Shown: piece after piece, positions 7,579-13,907 of the stretch
Position numbering within the stretch: the first letter of the stretch is position 1
Layout: every line of letters starts with the position of its first letter
DNA from: Candidatus Omnitrophota bacterium
Lineage (GTDB): Bacteria > Omnitrophota > Gorgyraeia > 2-01-FULL-45-10
Length of the DNA stretch: 13,907 nucleotides
Reading direction: 5' to 3'
NCBI GenBank assembly: GCA_016214245.1
Contig: JACROW010000093.1
Span: forward strand, 1 to 13,907
Program-made: the position numbers and the translations under genes
Notes under the pieces: generated by a model
Databases searched by the model: none
Seen by the model: only the letters and a program-made list of their open reading frames with translations
What the model was told of the DNA's origin: nothing

Positions 7579-8532
7579 ATGCGAAAGCTTACAATATTAA
7601 TTATTGTAATTATCTTGACGAATGCAAATACAGCATCGGCATACTGGATCTGGACGCCGGAAAGCAAAAAATTTGTAAATCCGAAATATGCCGTGAAGGA
7701 CAGCCCAAAGGAACAATTCGACTGGGCGATGAGTTTCTATGATGCCAAGGATTATAAAAGGGCCGCGGCCGAGTTTGAGAAACTGACAAGGCATTATGAA
7801 TACTCTGAATTCGCCTCAAGGGCGCAATATCACGTCGGCCTATCTTATGAGGAGATGGGCAAGTTCTACATGGCATTTCAGGCATATCAGAAGGCGATAG
7901 ATAATTTTCCTCATATCGAGAATATCGATGAGATAATCGAAAGGGAATTCAATATAGGAAACCTGTACCTGGCTAGGACCAATCCCAGGATACTGGGGGT
8001 GGACATAATAACGTCTCTGGACAGGGCGGTTGAGATATTCAAAAAGGTGGTGGACAACGCGCCATACGGCAGGCTCGCCGAGGAGGCGCAGTTCAAACTG
8101 GGCGAGGCACTGAAAAGATCTGAGCGGTACGATGAGGCGGTTCAAGCATTTCAAAGGTTAGTGGATGATTACCCTAATTCAAGGCTTATCGACAGGGCAA
8201 AATATGAAGTGGCTTATTGCGCTTATAAATCATCGTTGAAGCCGGCTTACGATGTGGGATCAACGGACAAGGCTATAAAGGCGTTTGAGGAATTCGTCGA
8301 GACGAGTAAAGATGAGGAATTGTCAAAAGAGGCTGATGCGACTATCCAGCGCCTTAAAGACAAAGCCGCAGAAAAATCATTCTCAACGGCTAAATTCTAC
8401 GAAAGCCAGAAACATTATAGCAGTGCAATAATCTATTATCAGGACGTTGTGAATAAGTTCCCCGATAGCTCTTTCGCAAATGAAGCACGTGCTAAGACCG
8501 AAGAGCTCAGGAATAAGGAGAAGGCGCGATGA
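7579..8532 (+). CDS. bamD: BamD/YfiO-like tetratricopeptide protein of outer-membrane assembly
   Basis: A 317-residue exported protein. A signal peptide occupies residues 1-21 (hydrophobic ILIIVIIL, cleavage likely after TASA). The mature part is a series of tetratricopeptide-like repeats with the YfiO family pattern, for example FDWAMSFYDAKDYKRAAAEF, SRAQYHVGLSYEEMGKFYMA, EEAQFKLGEALKRSERYDEA and a last copy at the C-terminus (SSAIIYYQDVVNKFPDSSFA). BamD is the essential partner of BamA in inserting beta-barrel proteins into the outer membrane. Unlike typical BamD there is no lipobox Cys after the signal peptide, so this form should be a soluble periplasmic protein or be held by partners. 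It opens an operon with lptE and holA; its TGA overlaps the lptE ATG (ATGA). It could be a CpoB/YbgF-like or other TPR protein, but size and neighbours favour BamD. Confidence 0.75.
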   Translation: MRKLTILIIVIILTNANTASAYWIWTPESKKFVNPKYAVKDSPKEQFDWAMSFYDAKDYKRAAAEFEKLTRHYEYSEFASRAQYHVGLSYEEMGKFYMAFQAYQKAIDNFPHIENIDEIIEREFNIGNLYLARTNPRILGVDIITSLDRAVEIFKKVVDNAPYGRLAEEAQFKLGEALKRSERYDEAVQAFQRLVDDYPNSRLIDRAKYEVAYCAYKSSLKPAYDVGSTDKAIKAFEEFVETSKDEELSKEADATIQRLKDKAAEKSFSTAKFYESQKHYSSAIIYYQDVVNKFPDSSFANEARAKTEELRNKEKAR

Positions 8533-9074
8533 GAATTCAGAAATATATGATGGTTTTATTTTTAATCTTCATAACTTTCATTTCAGGCTGCGGTTATACT
8601 ACACGGTCGCTCTTGGCACCCGCCTATAGATCTATTTATGTGGAGAATTTTATAAACAAGATAAATATAACCGAAGAGCAGACCGAGGAAAGGATGTATA
8701 GAGGCTATAGGCCTGGCTTGGAGATAGACCTTACGAAGGCGATTATAGACAGGTACATCCTTGATGGAAACTTAAGGATCGCAAATCTCAAGGATGCCAG
8801 TCTCATCTTGAGAGGCGAGCTCCTCGATTTCAGAAAAGAGGCCTTGCTGTATGATGCAAACAATAATGTGGAAGAATATAGAATCAGGCTCGTTGTGAAT
8901 ATAGAGCTCATAGACGCCAAGAGCGATAATACCGTCTGGAGGGAGAAGGGCTTCTCAGGAGAGACTACCTATAGGACTGGCGGGAGCCTTGCGAAAAGTG
9001 AAAGCACAGCGATAAAAGAAGCGAACGCAGACCTCGCAAGGCGCATAGTGGAGAGGACGATCGAAGGATGGTGA
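8529..9074 (+). CDS. lptE: LptE-like LPS-assembly outer-membrane lipoprotein
   Basis: A 181-residue lipoprotein. The signal peptide ends in a lipobox (ISG before C21), followed by GYTTRSLL, the usual opening of the LptE family. The centre carries AIIDRYILDGNLRIAN and ASLILRGELLDFRKEAL, and the C-terminus has the helical NADLARRIVERTIEGW. LptE plugs the LptD barrel and helps place lipopolysaccharide in the outer leaflet of the outer membrane. A good ribosome binding site, AAGGAG (8515-8520), lies 8 bases before the ATG. It overlaps bamD by 4 bases and holA by 7 bases. Its position before holA is the one seen for lptE in many bacteria, which supports the call. It implies a true outer membrane, probably with LPS. 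Confidence 0.85.
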   Translation: MRIQKYMMVLFLIFITFISGCGYTTRSLLAPAYRSIYVENFINKINITEEQTEERMYRGYRPGLEIDLTKAIIDRYILDGNLRIANLKDASLILRGELLDFRKEALLYDANNNVEEYRIRLVVNIELIDAKSDNTVWREKGFSGETTYRTGGSLAKSESTAIKEANADLARRIVERTIEGW

Positions 9075-9910
9075 GCCGGGACGCTTCGGTAATTCTTTTT
9101 ATCGGCAATGAAAACTATCTGAAAGAGGAGGCGATAAGGAAGTTAAGGAAATCGCTTCTTGGCGGCGGCCCAGCGCAAGAGCTGGATTATAAAATATTTT
9201 ATGGAAGCGAATCGTCCGCAAGGGAGATTCTGGATTATGCCGCCACATTTCCATTTTCTGGTGCTAAGAAACTGGTCGTTATAAAAGATGTTGAAAAGCT
9301 ATCCCAGGAAGATAAGACACGCCTCATCGCCTATATAAAGAAACCGGCACGGTTCACATGCCTCGTTTTAGATGCATCGGATGCTTCCAGGTTAGGCGAT
9401 TTTCATTCAGTTTATAGATATATCAAGGTGGTTCACTATGACGATTTGACAGATTCCGAAGCCCGATCCTGGATCGAGCGCTTTGCGGCGTCCAGAGGCA
9501 AGTCGATAGAAAAGGGCGCAGTCGAAATTTTAAAAGAATTACAGGGCTTGAATTTGTCATCTTTGACTCAGGAGATGGAGAAGCTGGTCGCATTTACAGG
9601 AAAAGACACAGTGATAAAGGCCGGTGATGTTGAGGATCTGGTGGGGAAGAGCTACAGAGGATCCGCCTTCGACATCGGTTCGGCAATCCGAGAGAAGAGG
9701 GCTGATAAGGCATTATCATTGGTATCGGATCTGATGTTGCGGGGAAGAAGGCCCTATGAGATGATCGGCCTTTTATACTGGAACTTGAAAAAGCTCGCGA
9801 AAAAAAATAAGATCGATACGCTTTTAAAGGCAGATTTGGATATAAAGTACACAAGATACGACCCGCGCTTTATATTAGAATTCGTTATTGTGAAGTTATG
9901 CCTTGGATGA
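9068..9910 (+). CDS. holA: DNA polymerase III delta subunit, shortened near the C-terminus
   Basis: The delta subunit opens the sliding-clamp ring within the clamp loader. The product has 280 residues against 343 in E. coli. It shows the family start (VILFIGNENYLKEEAIRKL), the clamp-opening region (ATFPFSGAKKLVVIKDVEKL), LQGLNLSSLTQEMEKLVAFT, and ADLDIKYTRYDPRFILEFVIVKLCL at the end. Between GLLYWNLKKL and DTLLKADLDIK about 35-40 residues usually present in the collar domain are missing, with the frame kept. The ATG at 9068 overlaps the lptE end by 7 bases, with AGAGGA (9052-9057) as probable ribosome binding site. Its last 15 bases overlap rpsT on the other strand. The call rests on the two well-kept ends and on the lptE-holA-rpsT gene order. 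Confidence 0.85.
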   Translation: MVSRDASVILFIGNENYLKEEAIRKLRKSLLGGGPAQELDYKIFYGSESSAREILDYAATFPFSGAKKLVVIKDVEKLSQEDKTRLIAYIKKPARFTCLVLDASDASRLGDFHSVYRYIKVVHYDDLTDSEARSWIERFAASRGKSIEKGAVEILKELQGLNLSSLTQEMEKLVAFTGKDTVIKAGDVEDLVGKSYRGSAFDIGSAIREKRADKALSLVSDLMLRGRRPYEMIGLLYWNLKKLAKKNKIDTLLKADLDIKYTRYDPRFILEFVIVKLCLG

Positions 9911-10165
9911 CGACGTGAACCTTTTCATGAGGCGGGCGACTTTTCGAGAAGCAGTATTTTTATGAATTACCCCTTTTGAAGCAGCTTTATTTAATTTCGA
10001 GATGAGGATCTTCATCAAGCCCTTCGCCTCATCTATTTTTTTTCCTGAAATCAGCCTCTGAAACTTACCGGCGAGGGTCTTCAGCTCAGATGCGGTCGAT
10101 ATGTTCTTGAAGTGCCTGATCTTGGATTTTCTTAATTCTTTGTAAGCGCTCTTTTTTATCGGCAA
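9896..10165 (-). CDS. rpsT: Ribosomal protein S20, TTG start
   Basis: An 89-residue basic protein of the small ribosomal subunit that binds 16S rRNA early in assembly. The N-terminus MPIKKSAYKELRKSKIRHFK and the strongly conserved KGVIHKNTASRKVARLMKRF near the end identify S20. The start is TTG at 10165, set by the perfect AGGAGG 6 bases upstream; no in-frame ATG fits. E. coli rpsT also uses a UUG start, which is part of its autogenous translational control, so a similar control is possible here. The gene runs against its neighbours: its end overlaps the end of holA by 15 bases, and its promoter lies back-to-back with murJ. It is a single-gene unit with a leader of about 25 bases. Confidence 0.95.
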   Translation of the reverse strand: MPIKKSAYKELRKSKIRHFKNISTASELKTLAGKFQRLISGKKIDEAKGLMKILISKLNKAASKGVIHKNTASRKVARLMKRFTSSSKA

Positions 10166-10171
10166 CCTGAT

Positions 10172-10177
10172 CCTCCT
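10172..10177 (-). promoter_or_regulatory. rpsT: Ribosome binding site fixing the TTG start of rpsT
   Basis: A full AGGAGG on the minus strand lies 6 bases before TTG at 10165-10163. It decides the unusual start codon and is the strongest ribosome binding site in the window. Confidence 0.88.
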
Positions 10178-10196
10178 TGATTTAAATGCGGCTCAA

Positions 10197-10225
10197 ATTA
10201 TAGCATTCCGAAGGTGTAAGGTCAA
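10197..10225 (-). promoter_or_regulatory. rpsT: Promoter of rpsT
   Basis: On the minus strand TTGACC (10225-10220), a 17-base spacer and a perfect TATAAT (10202-10197). Transcription should start near 10190. The -35 box lies 7 bases from the murJ start codon on the other strand. Confidence 0.8.
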
Positions 10226-10232
10226 GAATTTT

Positions 10233-11771
10233 ATGAGTAAGCACGAATTGATAAAGTCGACATGGGTGATAGGCATCGCAACAGCGATGAGCAGGGTCCT
10301 CGGATTCGTAAGGGATATCGTCATCGCGAGTTACTTTGGAACGAGCCTGGCCGCTCAGGCGTTCGTAGTCGCATTCAGAATACCGAACAGCTTAAGGGAC
10401 CTGGTTGGCGAAGGTGCTACCAATGCGGCGATAGTCCCTGTATTGACAGAATATAAGACCGTTCAGGGAGAAAGGGAATTTGTACACATATCGAGGGTGC
10501 TCTTCAACATATCTTTCGCAGCTCTTTTAGGCCTAACCGTTTTTGGGATAATATTTTCGCCATTTATAGTACGGCTGATAGCGCCCGGGTTTATAAGGGA
10601 ACCAATAAAACTGGAACTTACGATAAGGTTGACCAGGATGATATTTCCTTATTTGATATTGATAGGGTTGACAGCCTACTCAATGGGGCTGCTGAATACC
10701 TTGAAGCATTTTGCGGGCCCCGCATTTGGGCCGTGCCTCTTGAACGTCGCTCTCATCGTATCGGCAATCTGGCTCTGTCCGAAGATAGGCATCATGGGGC
10801 TCGTCATAGGTGTACTGATAGGCGGGGCGCTGCAGCTATTTTTGAATATACCGATCATGTATAAAAGAGGAGTAGCGTTAAGTTTCAAAGATGGTTTTCG
10901 ACATAGAGCTGTCAAGAAGATAGGCGCGCTTTTGGTCCCTCGAGCATTGGGTTCAGCGGTATATCAGATAAACATATTCGTTGATACGATCATCGGTTCC
11001 TTCGCATGGATCGTTGGCGCCGGAGGCGTTGCGGCACTTTACTATGCAAATAGACTCATACAATTCCCTTTGGCTATATTCGGCCTTGCCCTTGCCCAGG
11101 CAGCCCTTCCCAAGATGAGCCGGGAATACGCAACAGGAGACATCGAAAGGCTGAAGGATACCCTGTCATTCTCATTACGGATCATACTCCTGATAATGCT
11201 TCCGGCGAGTTTCGGTTTGGCGATCCTTGGGCATCCGATCATCAAAATTTTATTCGAGCGAGGCGAATTCACAGCATATTCAACGGCTATCACCAATAGC
11301 GCGCTATTCTTTTATTCATTCGGACTCTTCGCATATAGCGGGGTGAAGCTCTTGGCGGGCTGTTTTTATTCTATGCAGGACACAATGACGCCAGTCGTGA
11401 CAGCTTTCCTGGCGACCATTCTCAATATCATATTGAACTTGATGCTGATGTGGCCCCTTAAACTTGGCGGATTGGCACTTGCCACCTCAATCTCCGCCAC
11501 TTTTAATTTTTTTATTCTCTATATTTTGTTGAAGAAGAGGCTTGGGGGCTTTGGCACAAGGCGGATCGCGGATTCATTTTTGAGGGTATTTCTGGCCTGC
11601 ATCGTTATGGGGGGCATTTTAATGATTTTGTTAAAGAACAGCCAAAATTTTAATTATATAATTCTCATTATATCTATTGCGGTCTCTATATGTGTATTTA
11701 TCTTAGCCGGCTATATCTTTAATGTAAAAGAAGTTAGGAGCACCTTAGAATGGATTATAAAGAAAAGGTAA
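10233..11771 (+). CDS. murJ: Lipid II flippase MurJ
   Basis: A 512-residue protein made largely of hydrophobic helices, matching the usual 14 membrane segments and family length. The N-terminus is typical: ATAMSRVLGFVRDIVIASYFG and AFVVAFRIPNSLRDLVGEGA, with the conserved arginines of the cavity. The middle contains PRALGSAVYQINIFVDTIIG and YYANRLIQFPLAIFGLALAQ, both family hallmarks. MurJ flips the peptidoglycan precursor lipid II to the outer face of the inner membrane, so this cell builds peptidoglycan. A weak ribosome binding site (AAGGT, 10218-10222) lies 10 bases before the ATG. A weak promoter, TTGATT (10177-10182) with TATAGC (10199-10204), is possible within the rpsT promoter region. 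The last 22 bases overlap uvrC. Confidence 0.95.
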   Translation: MSKHELIKSTWVIGIATAMSRVLGFVRDIVIASYFGTSLAAQAFVVAFRIPNSLRDLVGEGATNAAIVPVLTEYKTVQGEREFVHISRVLFNISFAALLGLTVFGIIFSPFIVRLIAPGFIREPIKLELTIRLTRMIFPYLILIGLTAYSMGLLNTLKHFAGPAFGPCLLNVALIVSAIWLCPKIGIMGLVIGVLIGGALQLFLNIPIMYKRGVALSFKDGFRHRAVKKIGALLVPRALGSAVYQINIFVDTIIGSFAWIVGAGGVAALYYANRLIQFPLAIFGLALAQAALPKMSREYATGDIERLKDTLSFSLRIILLIMLPASFGLAILGHPIIKILFERGEFTAYSTAITNSALFFYSFGLFAYSGVKLLAGCFYSMQDTMTPVVTAFLATILNIILNLMLMWPLKLGGLALATSISATFNFFILYILLKKRLGGFGTRRIADSFLRVFLACIVMGGILMILLKNSQNFNYIILIISIAVSICVFILAGYIFNVKEVRSTLEWIIKKR

Positions 11772-13153
11772 GATCCTTACCAGATTCTCCCGGTGTATAT
11801 ATAATGGAGGACAATAAGGGGGGAGCTCTTTACATCGGGAAGGCAAAAGACTTGAAGAGGAGGGTATCGAGTTATTTTTACAAGCCCGGCCGACTTTCTG
11901 AGAGGCTGGAGGCCATGATCCAGAAGGTGGAAGATATCACATATATCCCCACTTCTACAGAAGCCGAGGCGCTCATATATGAGAACGGTTTGATAAAACG
12001 GCTTTCTCCCAGGTACAATATCGCCCTGAGAGACGATAAAAGCTATCCGATGCTTAAATTAACTACGAATGAAAAATTTCCGAGGCTCTTTATCACAAGG
12101 CAGAAGAGGGGCGATGGGGCAGTATATTTCGGGCCCTATACGAATGTTAAACTCTTAAGAGAGGCGCTGGCGATATTAAGACGCATATTTCCCTTGAGGA
12201 CCTGTAATAAAATGCCGGATAGCCTATGCCTGAATTATCATTTAAGACAGTGTGTGGCGCCTTGCGTCGGCAAGGTCGCGGAAGATAGTTATAAGGAAAT
12301 AGTTCTGGAGCTAAAGCTCTTTTTGGAAGGCAAGCGGACGGAATTGTTGAAGCTTTTATCGGAGCGGATGGCTGTCCTGGCACGTTCGCAAAACTTTGAA
12401 GAGGCAGCCCAACTCAGAAACAGGATAGAGGCATTAAGCGCAATGGAGAGGAGAGTCGCTTATAGCCCAGCCGATGAGGTAGAGGAGTTGAGACGCCTAT
12501 TGGGGATAACCAAAAATATTGAGAGGATAGAGGCCTTTGATGTGTCGAATATTATGGGCAAGACGGCTGTCGGCTCCATTGTGCACTTTTACAAAGGCCG
12601 GCCAAAAAAGAGCGAATACAGAAGATTCAAGATAAAGACCGTTTCCAAGATGGATGATTACGCCATGATGAGGGAATTGATTTACAGGAGGTACAGGAGG
12701 CTCTTGAATGAAAAGGGAATACTACCGGACCTGATCCTTATCGATGGCGGCAGGGGCCATTTAAGCGTCGCCACGAATGAACTTAAAAAGTTGGGATTAT
12801 CCAATATACCTGCGATTGGCATTGCAAAGGAATTTGAACATCTATACCTTAAGGAGGCCAAAAACCCAGTAACATTACCTAAGGAGGCAAAGGCGCTGCA
12901 CCTATTAGAGAGGATAAGGGATGAGGCGCACCGGTTTGCCATATCATATCATAAGAGACTTTTATCTAAAGGGATTGAACTTTCAGAGTTGGACAATATC
13001 GAAAGCATAGGCCCAAAAAGGAAGAGGGCGCTTTTCAATTATTTTGGTTCGTTGGACAAGATAAAAAATGTTAAAGATACAAAAGAATTTCTAAAGATAA
13101 AGGAAATGGATGAAAAGTCGGCGCGAAATATTATCGAATATTTTAAGAGATAA
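11750..13153 (+). CDS. uvrC: Excinuclease subunit UvrC, short form without the middle segment
   Basis: UvrC makes both cuts around a lesion in nucleotide excision repair, with UvrA and UvrB. The product has 467 residues against 610 in E. coli. In order: GIY-YIG nuclease (GVYIM with Y17, YIG at 28-30, E77); four Cys (C152, C160, C168, C172) matching the reported iron-sulfur cluster; the UVR motif that contacts UvrB (about 200-230); the RNase H-like nuclease with D264 (EAFDVSN), D332 (LIDGG) and H394 (DEAHRFA); and a C-terminal helix-hairpin-helix pair (about 412-467). Both active sites are complete. About 130 residues normally found between the UVR motif and the RNase H core are missing. Ribosome binding site AGGAG (11736-11740) lies 9 bases before the ATG, inside the end of murJ. 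The end overlaps the MGMT gene by 44 bases. Confidence 0.93.
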   Translation: MDYKEKVRSLPDSPGVYIMEDNKGGALYIGKAKDLKRRVSSYFYKPGRLSERLEAMIQKVEDITYIPTSTEAEALIYENGLIKRLSPRYNIALRDDKSYPMLKLTTNEKFPRLFITRQKRGDGAVYFGPYTNVKLLREALAILRRIFPLRTCNKMPDSLCLNYHLRQCVAPCVGKVAEDSYKEIVLELKLFLEGKRTELLKLLSERMAVLARSQNFEEAAQLRNRIEALSAMERRVAYSPADEVEELRRLLGITKNIERIEAFDVSNIMGKTAVGSIVHFYKGRPKKSEYRRFKIKTVSKMDDYAMMRELIYRRYRRLLNEKGILPDLILIDGGRGHLSVATNELKKLGLSNIPAIGIAKEFEHLYLKEAKNPVTLPKEAKALHLLERIRDEAHRFAISYHKRLLSKGIELSELDNIESIGPKRKRALFNYFGSLDKIKNVKDTKEFLKIKEMDEKSARNIIEYFKR

Positions 13154-13418
13154 AAGGTTTAGCAAATTCAAAAAAGATGTCTATGAAGCGGTGTACGATA
13201 TTCCGCGCGGCGAGGTGCGTTCGTATAAATGGATAGCTCAAAAGTTAGGCAGGCCCAAGGCCTATAGGGCTGTAGGGAACGCATTGAATAAGAATCGCTA
13301 TCCTGGGATAATTCCTTGCCACCGTGTCATAAGACAAGACGGCTCTATCGGCGGATATTCTAAAGGAGTTTACTTTAAAAAGAGACTGCTAAAGGCCGAA
13401 GGCCTTGACCTTGTTTAG
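13110..13418 (+). CDS. MGMT-type methylated-DNA methyltransferase domain protein, short form
   Basis: A 102-residue protein that is only the C-terminal catalytic domain of the O6-alkylguanine-DNA alkyltransferase family. It has the helix-turn-helix part (IPRGEVRSYKWIAQKLGRPK, with Y39), the arginine finger (R53 in YRAVGNAL) and the active-site PCHR with C70, followed by VIRQDGSIGGYSKG. Because the acceptor Cys is present it is not an alkyltransferase-like (ATL) protein by sequence, although it has the size of one. It would take an alkyl group from O6-alkylguanine onto C70, or could mark lesions for the UvrABC system encoded next to it. AGGA (13101-13104) lies 5 bases before the ATG, inside uvrC, so the two are cotranslated. 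Its last codons contain the prfB promoter. No N-terminal domain is seen upstream in this frame. Confidence 0.88.
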   Translation: MKSRREILSNILRDKRFSKFKKDVYEAVYDIPRGEVRSYKWIAQKLGRPKAYRAVGNALNKNRYPGIIPCHRVIRQDGSIGGYSKGVYFKKRLLKAEGLDLV

Positions 13419-13433
13419 CCAGATTGCTATAAT
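13405..13433 (+). promoter_or_regulatory. prfB: Promoter of prfB
   Basis: TTGACC (13405-13410), a 17-base spacer and a perfect TATAAT (13428-13433). The -35 box lies in the last codons of the MGMT gene. Transcription should start near 13440, about 18 bases before the prfB ATG. Confidence 0.75.
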
Positions 13434-13457
13434 CGAAAAAGAAGGGGTTAAGATAGG

Positions 13458-13907
13458 ATGATAGAGGAGCTCAAGGAAGAACTGAAGATAGTCGGAGAAC
13501 GGCTCAAAGAGCTAAGGGGTTATCTTTGACGTCGATAAGAAGACGAAAAGGATAGGTACTCTCGAAGGGGAGATCTCTAAGGCCGATTTTTGGAAGGATG
13601 AGACGCGGTCGAAAGAAATTATCAAAGAATTGAAAGACCTAAAAGCCGCCACCGAATCTTTTGGAAAAATAGAGCATGATCTCAAAGAGATAGCTGATAT
13701 AGTCAGCATCGCAGGGCCGGGCGATGAAGAATCCCTAAAGCACTTCAAACTAGACCTCTCAAAGTTAAAGAGCAAGATCGACGATCTCGAATTTAAGAAC
13801 CTTTTAGGGAGCCAGATCGATAGGAACAATGCGATCCTGAGCATAAATGCCGGCGCTGGCGGCACCGAGTCCTGCGATTGGACAGGTATGCTTTTAAGGA
13901 TGTATAC
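13458..13907 (+). CDS. prfB: Peptide chain release factor 2 with programmed +1 frameshift, cut by window edge
   Basis: RF2 ends translation at TGA and TAA. Reading starts at ATG 13458 with 23 codons (MIEELKEELKIV to RGYL), then meets TGA at 13527-13529. Skipping the T at 13527 moves into the +1 frame, which reads DVDKKTKRIGTLEGEISKAD and stays open to the window edge at 13907. The visible part, about 149 residues of a usual 365 or so, includes the family signatures ADFWKDE and AGAGGTESCDWTGML; the GGQ and SPF motifs lie beyond the edge. The coding sequence is 13458-13526 joined to 13528-13907. Low RF2 activity lets the ribosome pause at TGA and shift, so the protein controls its own level. 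A purine-rich AAGGGG (13442-13447) is the likely ribosome binding site. Own promoter inside the preceding gene. Confidence 0.95.
13515..13530 (+). promoter_or_regulatory. prfB: RF2 programmed +1 frameshift signal
   Basis: The sequence AGGGGT TAT CTT TGA C differs by one base from the E. coli prfB site (AGGGGG TAT CTT TGA C). The internal Shine-Dalgarno-like AGGGG sits at the same short distance from CTT TGA, the slippery CTT and the C after TGA are kept, and the downstream +1 frame is RF2. Confidence 0.95.

Noticed and set aside
7840..8154. Minus-strand open frames across bamD
   Set aside because: They oppose a continuous TPR gene with signal peptide and promoter, and they show no domain of their own.
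13512..13865. 117-codon open frame on the minus strand near the right edge
   Set aside because: It is the complement of prfB after its frameshift; RF2 signatures on the plus strand settle the matter.

Overview
This window looks like chromosomal DNA of a Gram-negative-type (diderm) bacterium of moderate GC. An outer-membrane pair (BamD-like and LptE) sits beside a MurJ flippase, DNA repair genes, translation genes and a ComEA/ComEC DNA-uptake pair. The gene mix and style (leuS, comEA, comEC, bamD, lptE, holA, rpsT, murJ, uvrC, MGMT, prfB) suggest an uncultivated lineage of the Omnitrophota kind. That placement is inference from recollection of such genomes and was not tested by any search. The standard code applies: TGA is the natural stop of six genes here, and prfB carries the classic RF2 frameshift site.

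Layout. (1) Bases 1-743, minus strand: a complete tRNA-Leu(CAA) with encoded CCA, followed directly by an AT-rich LAGLIDADG homing endonuclease gene that runs off the left edge; this is the one clearly mobile part. (2) 744-855: back-to-back promoters for the tRNA and for nfo. (3) 856-7016, plus strand: a tightly packed run of nfo (endonuclease IV), leuS, comEA and comEC, with ATGA or other short overlaps at every joint. leuS is broken twice: a TGA replaces the last Ser of its KMSKS loop, and the frame is lost in the following linker. (4) 7126-7491: a single PilZ-domain gene with its own promoter. (5) 7579-9910: bamD-like, lptE and holA as one operon, echoing the leuS-lptE-holA neighbourhood of many bacteria. 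(6) 9896-10165, minus strand: rpsT with a TTG start and a near-consensus promoter, overlapping the end of holA. (7) 10233-13418: murJ, uvrC and a short MGMT-type gene, all overlapping. (8) 13458 to the right edge: prfB, cut off at about 40% of its length.

The genes group into envelope building (bamD, lptE, murJ), DNA repair (nfo, uvrC, MGMT), DNA uptake (comEA, comEC), replication (holA) and translation (tRNA-Leu, leuS, rpsT, prfB). No CRISPR array, prophage or insertion sequence was seen. The best leads are the double lesion in leuS, the homing endonuclease attached to a tRNA, an Asn in place of a zinc-binding His in endonuclease IV, two promoters that predict leaderless mRNAs, and a UvrC lacking its middle segment.
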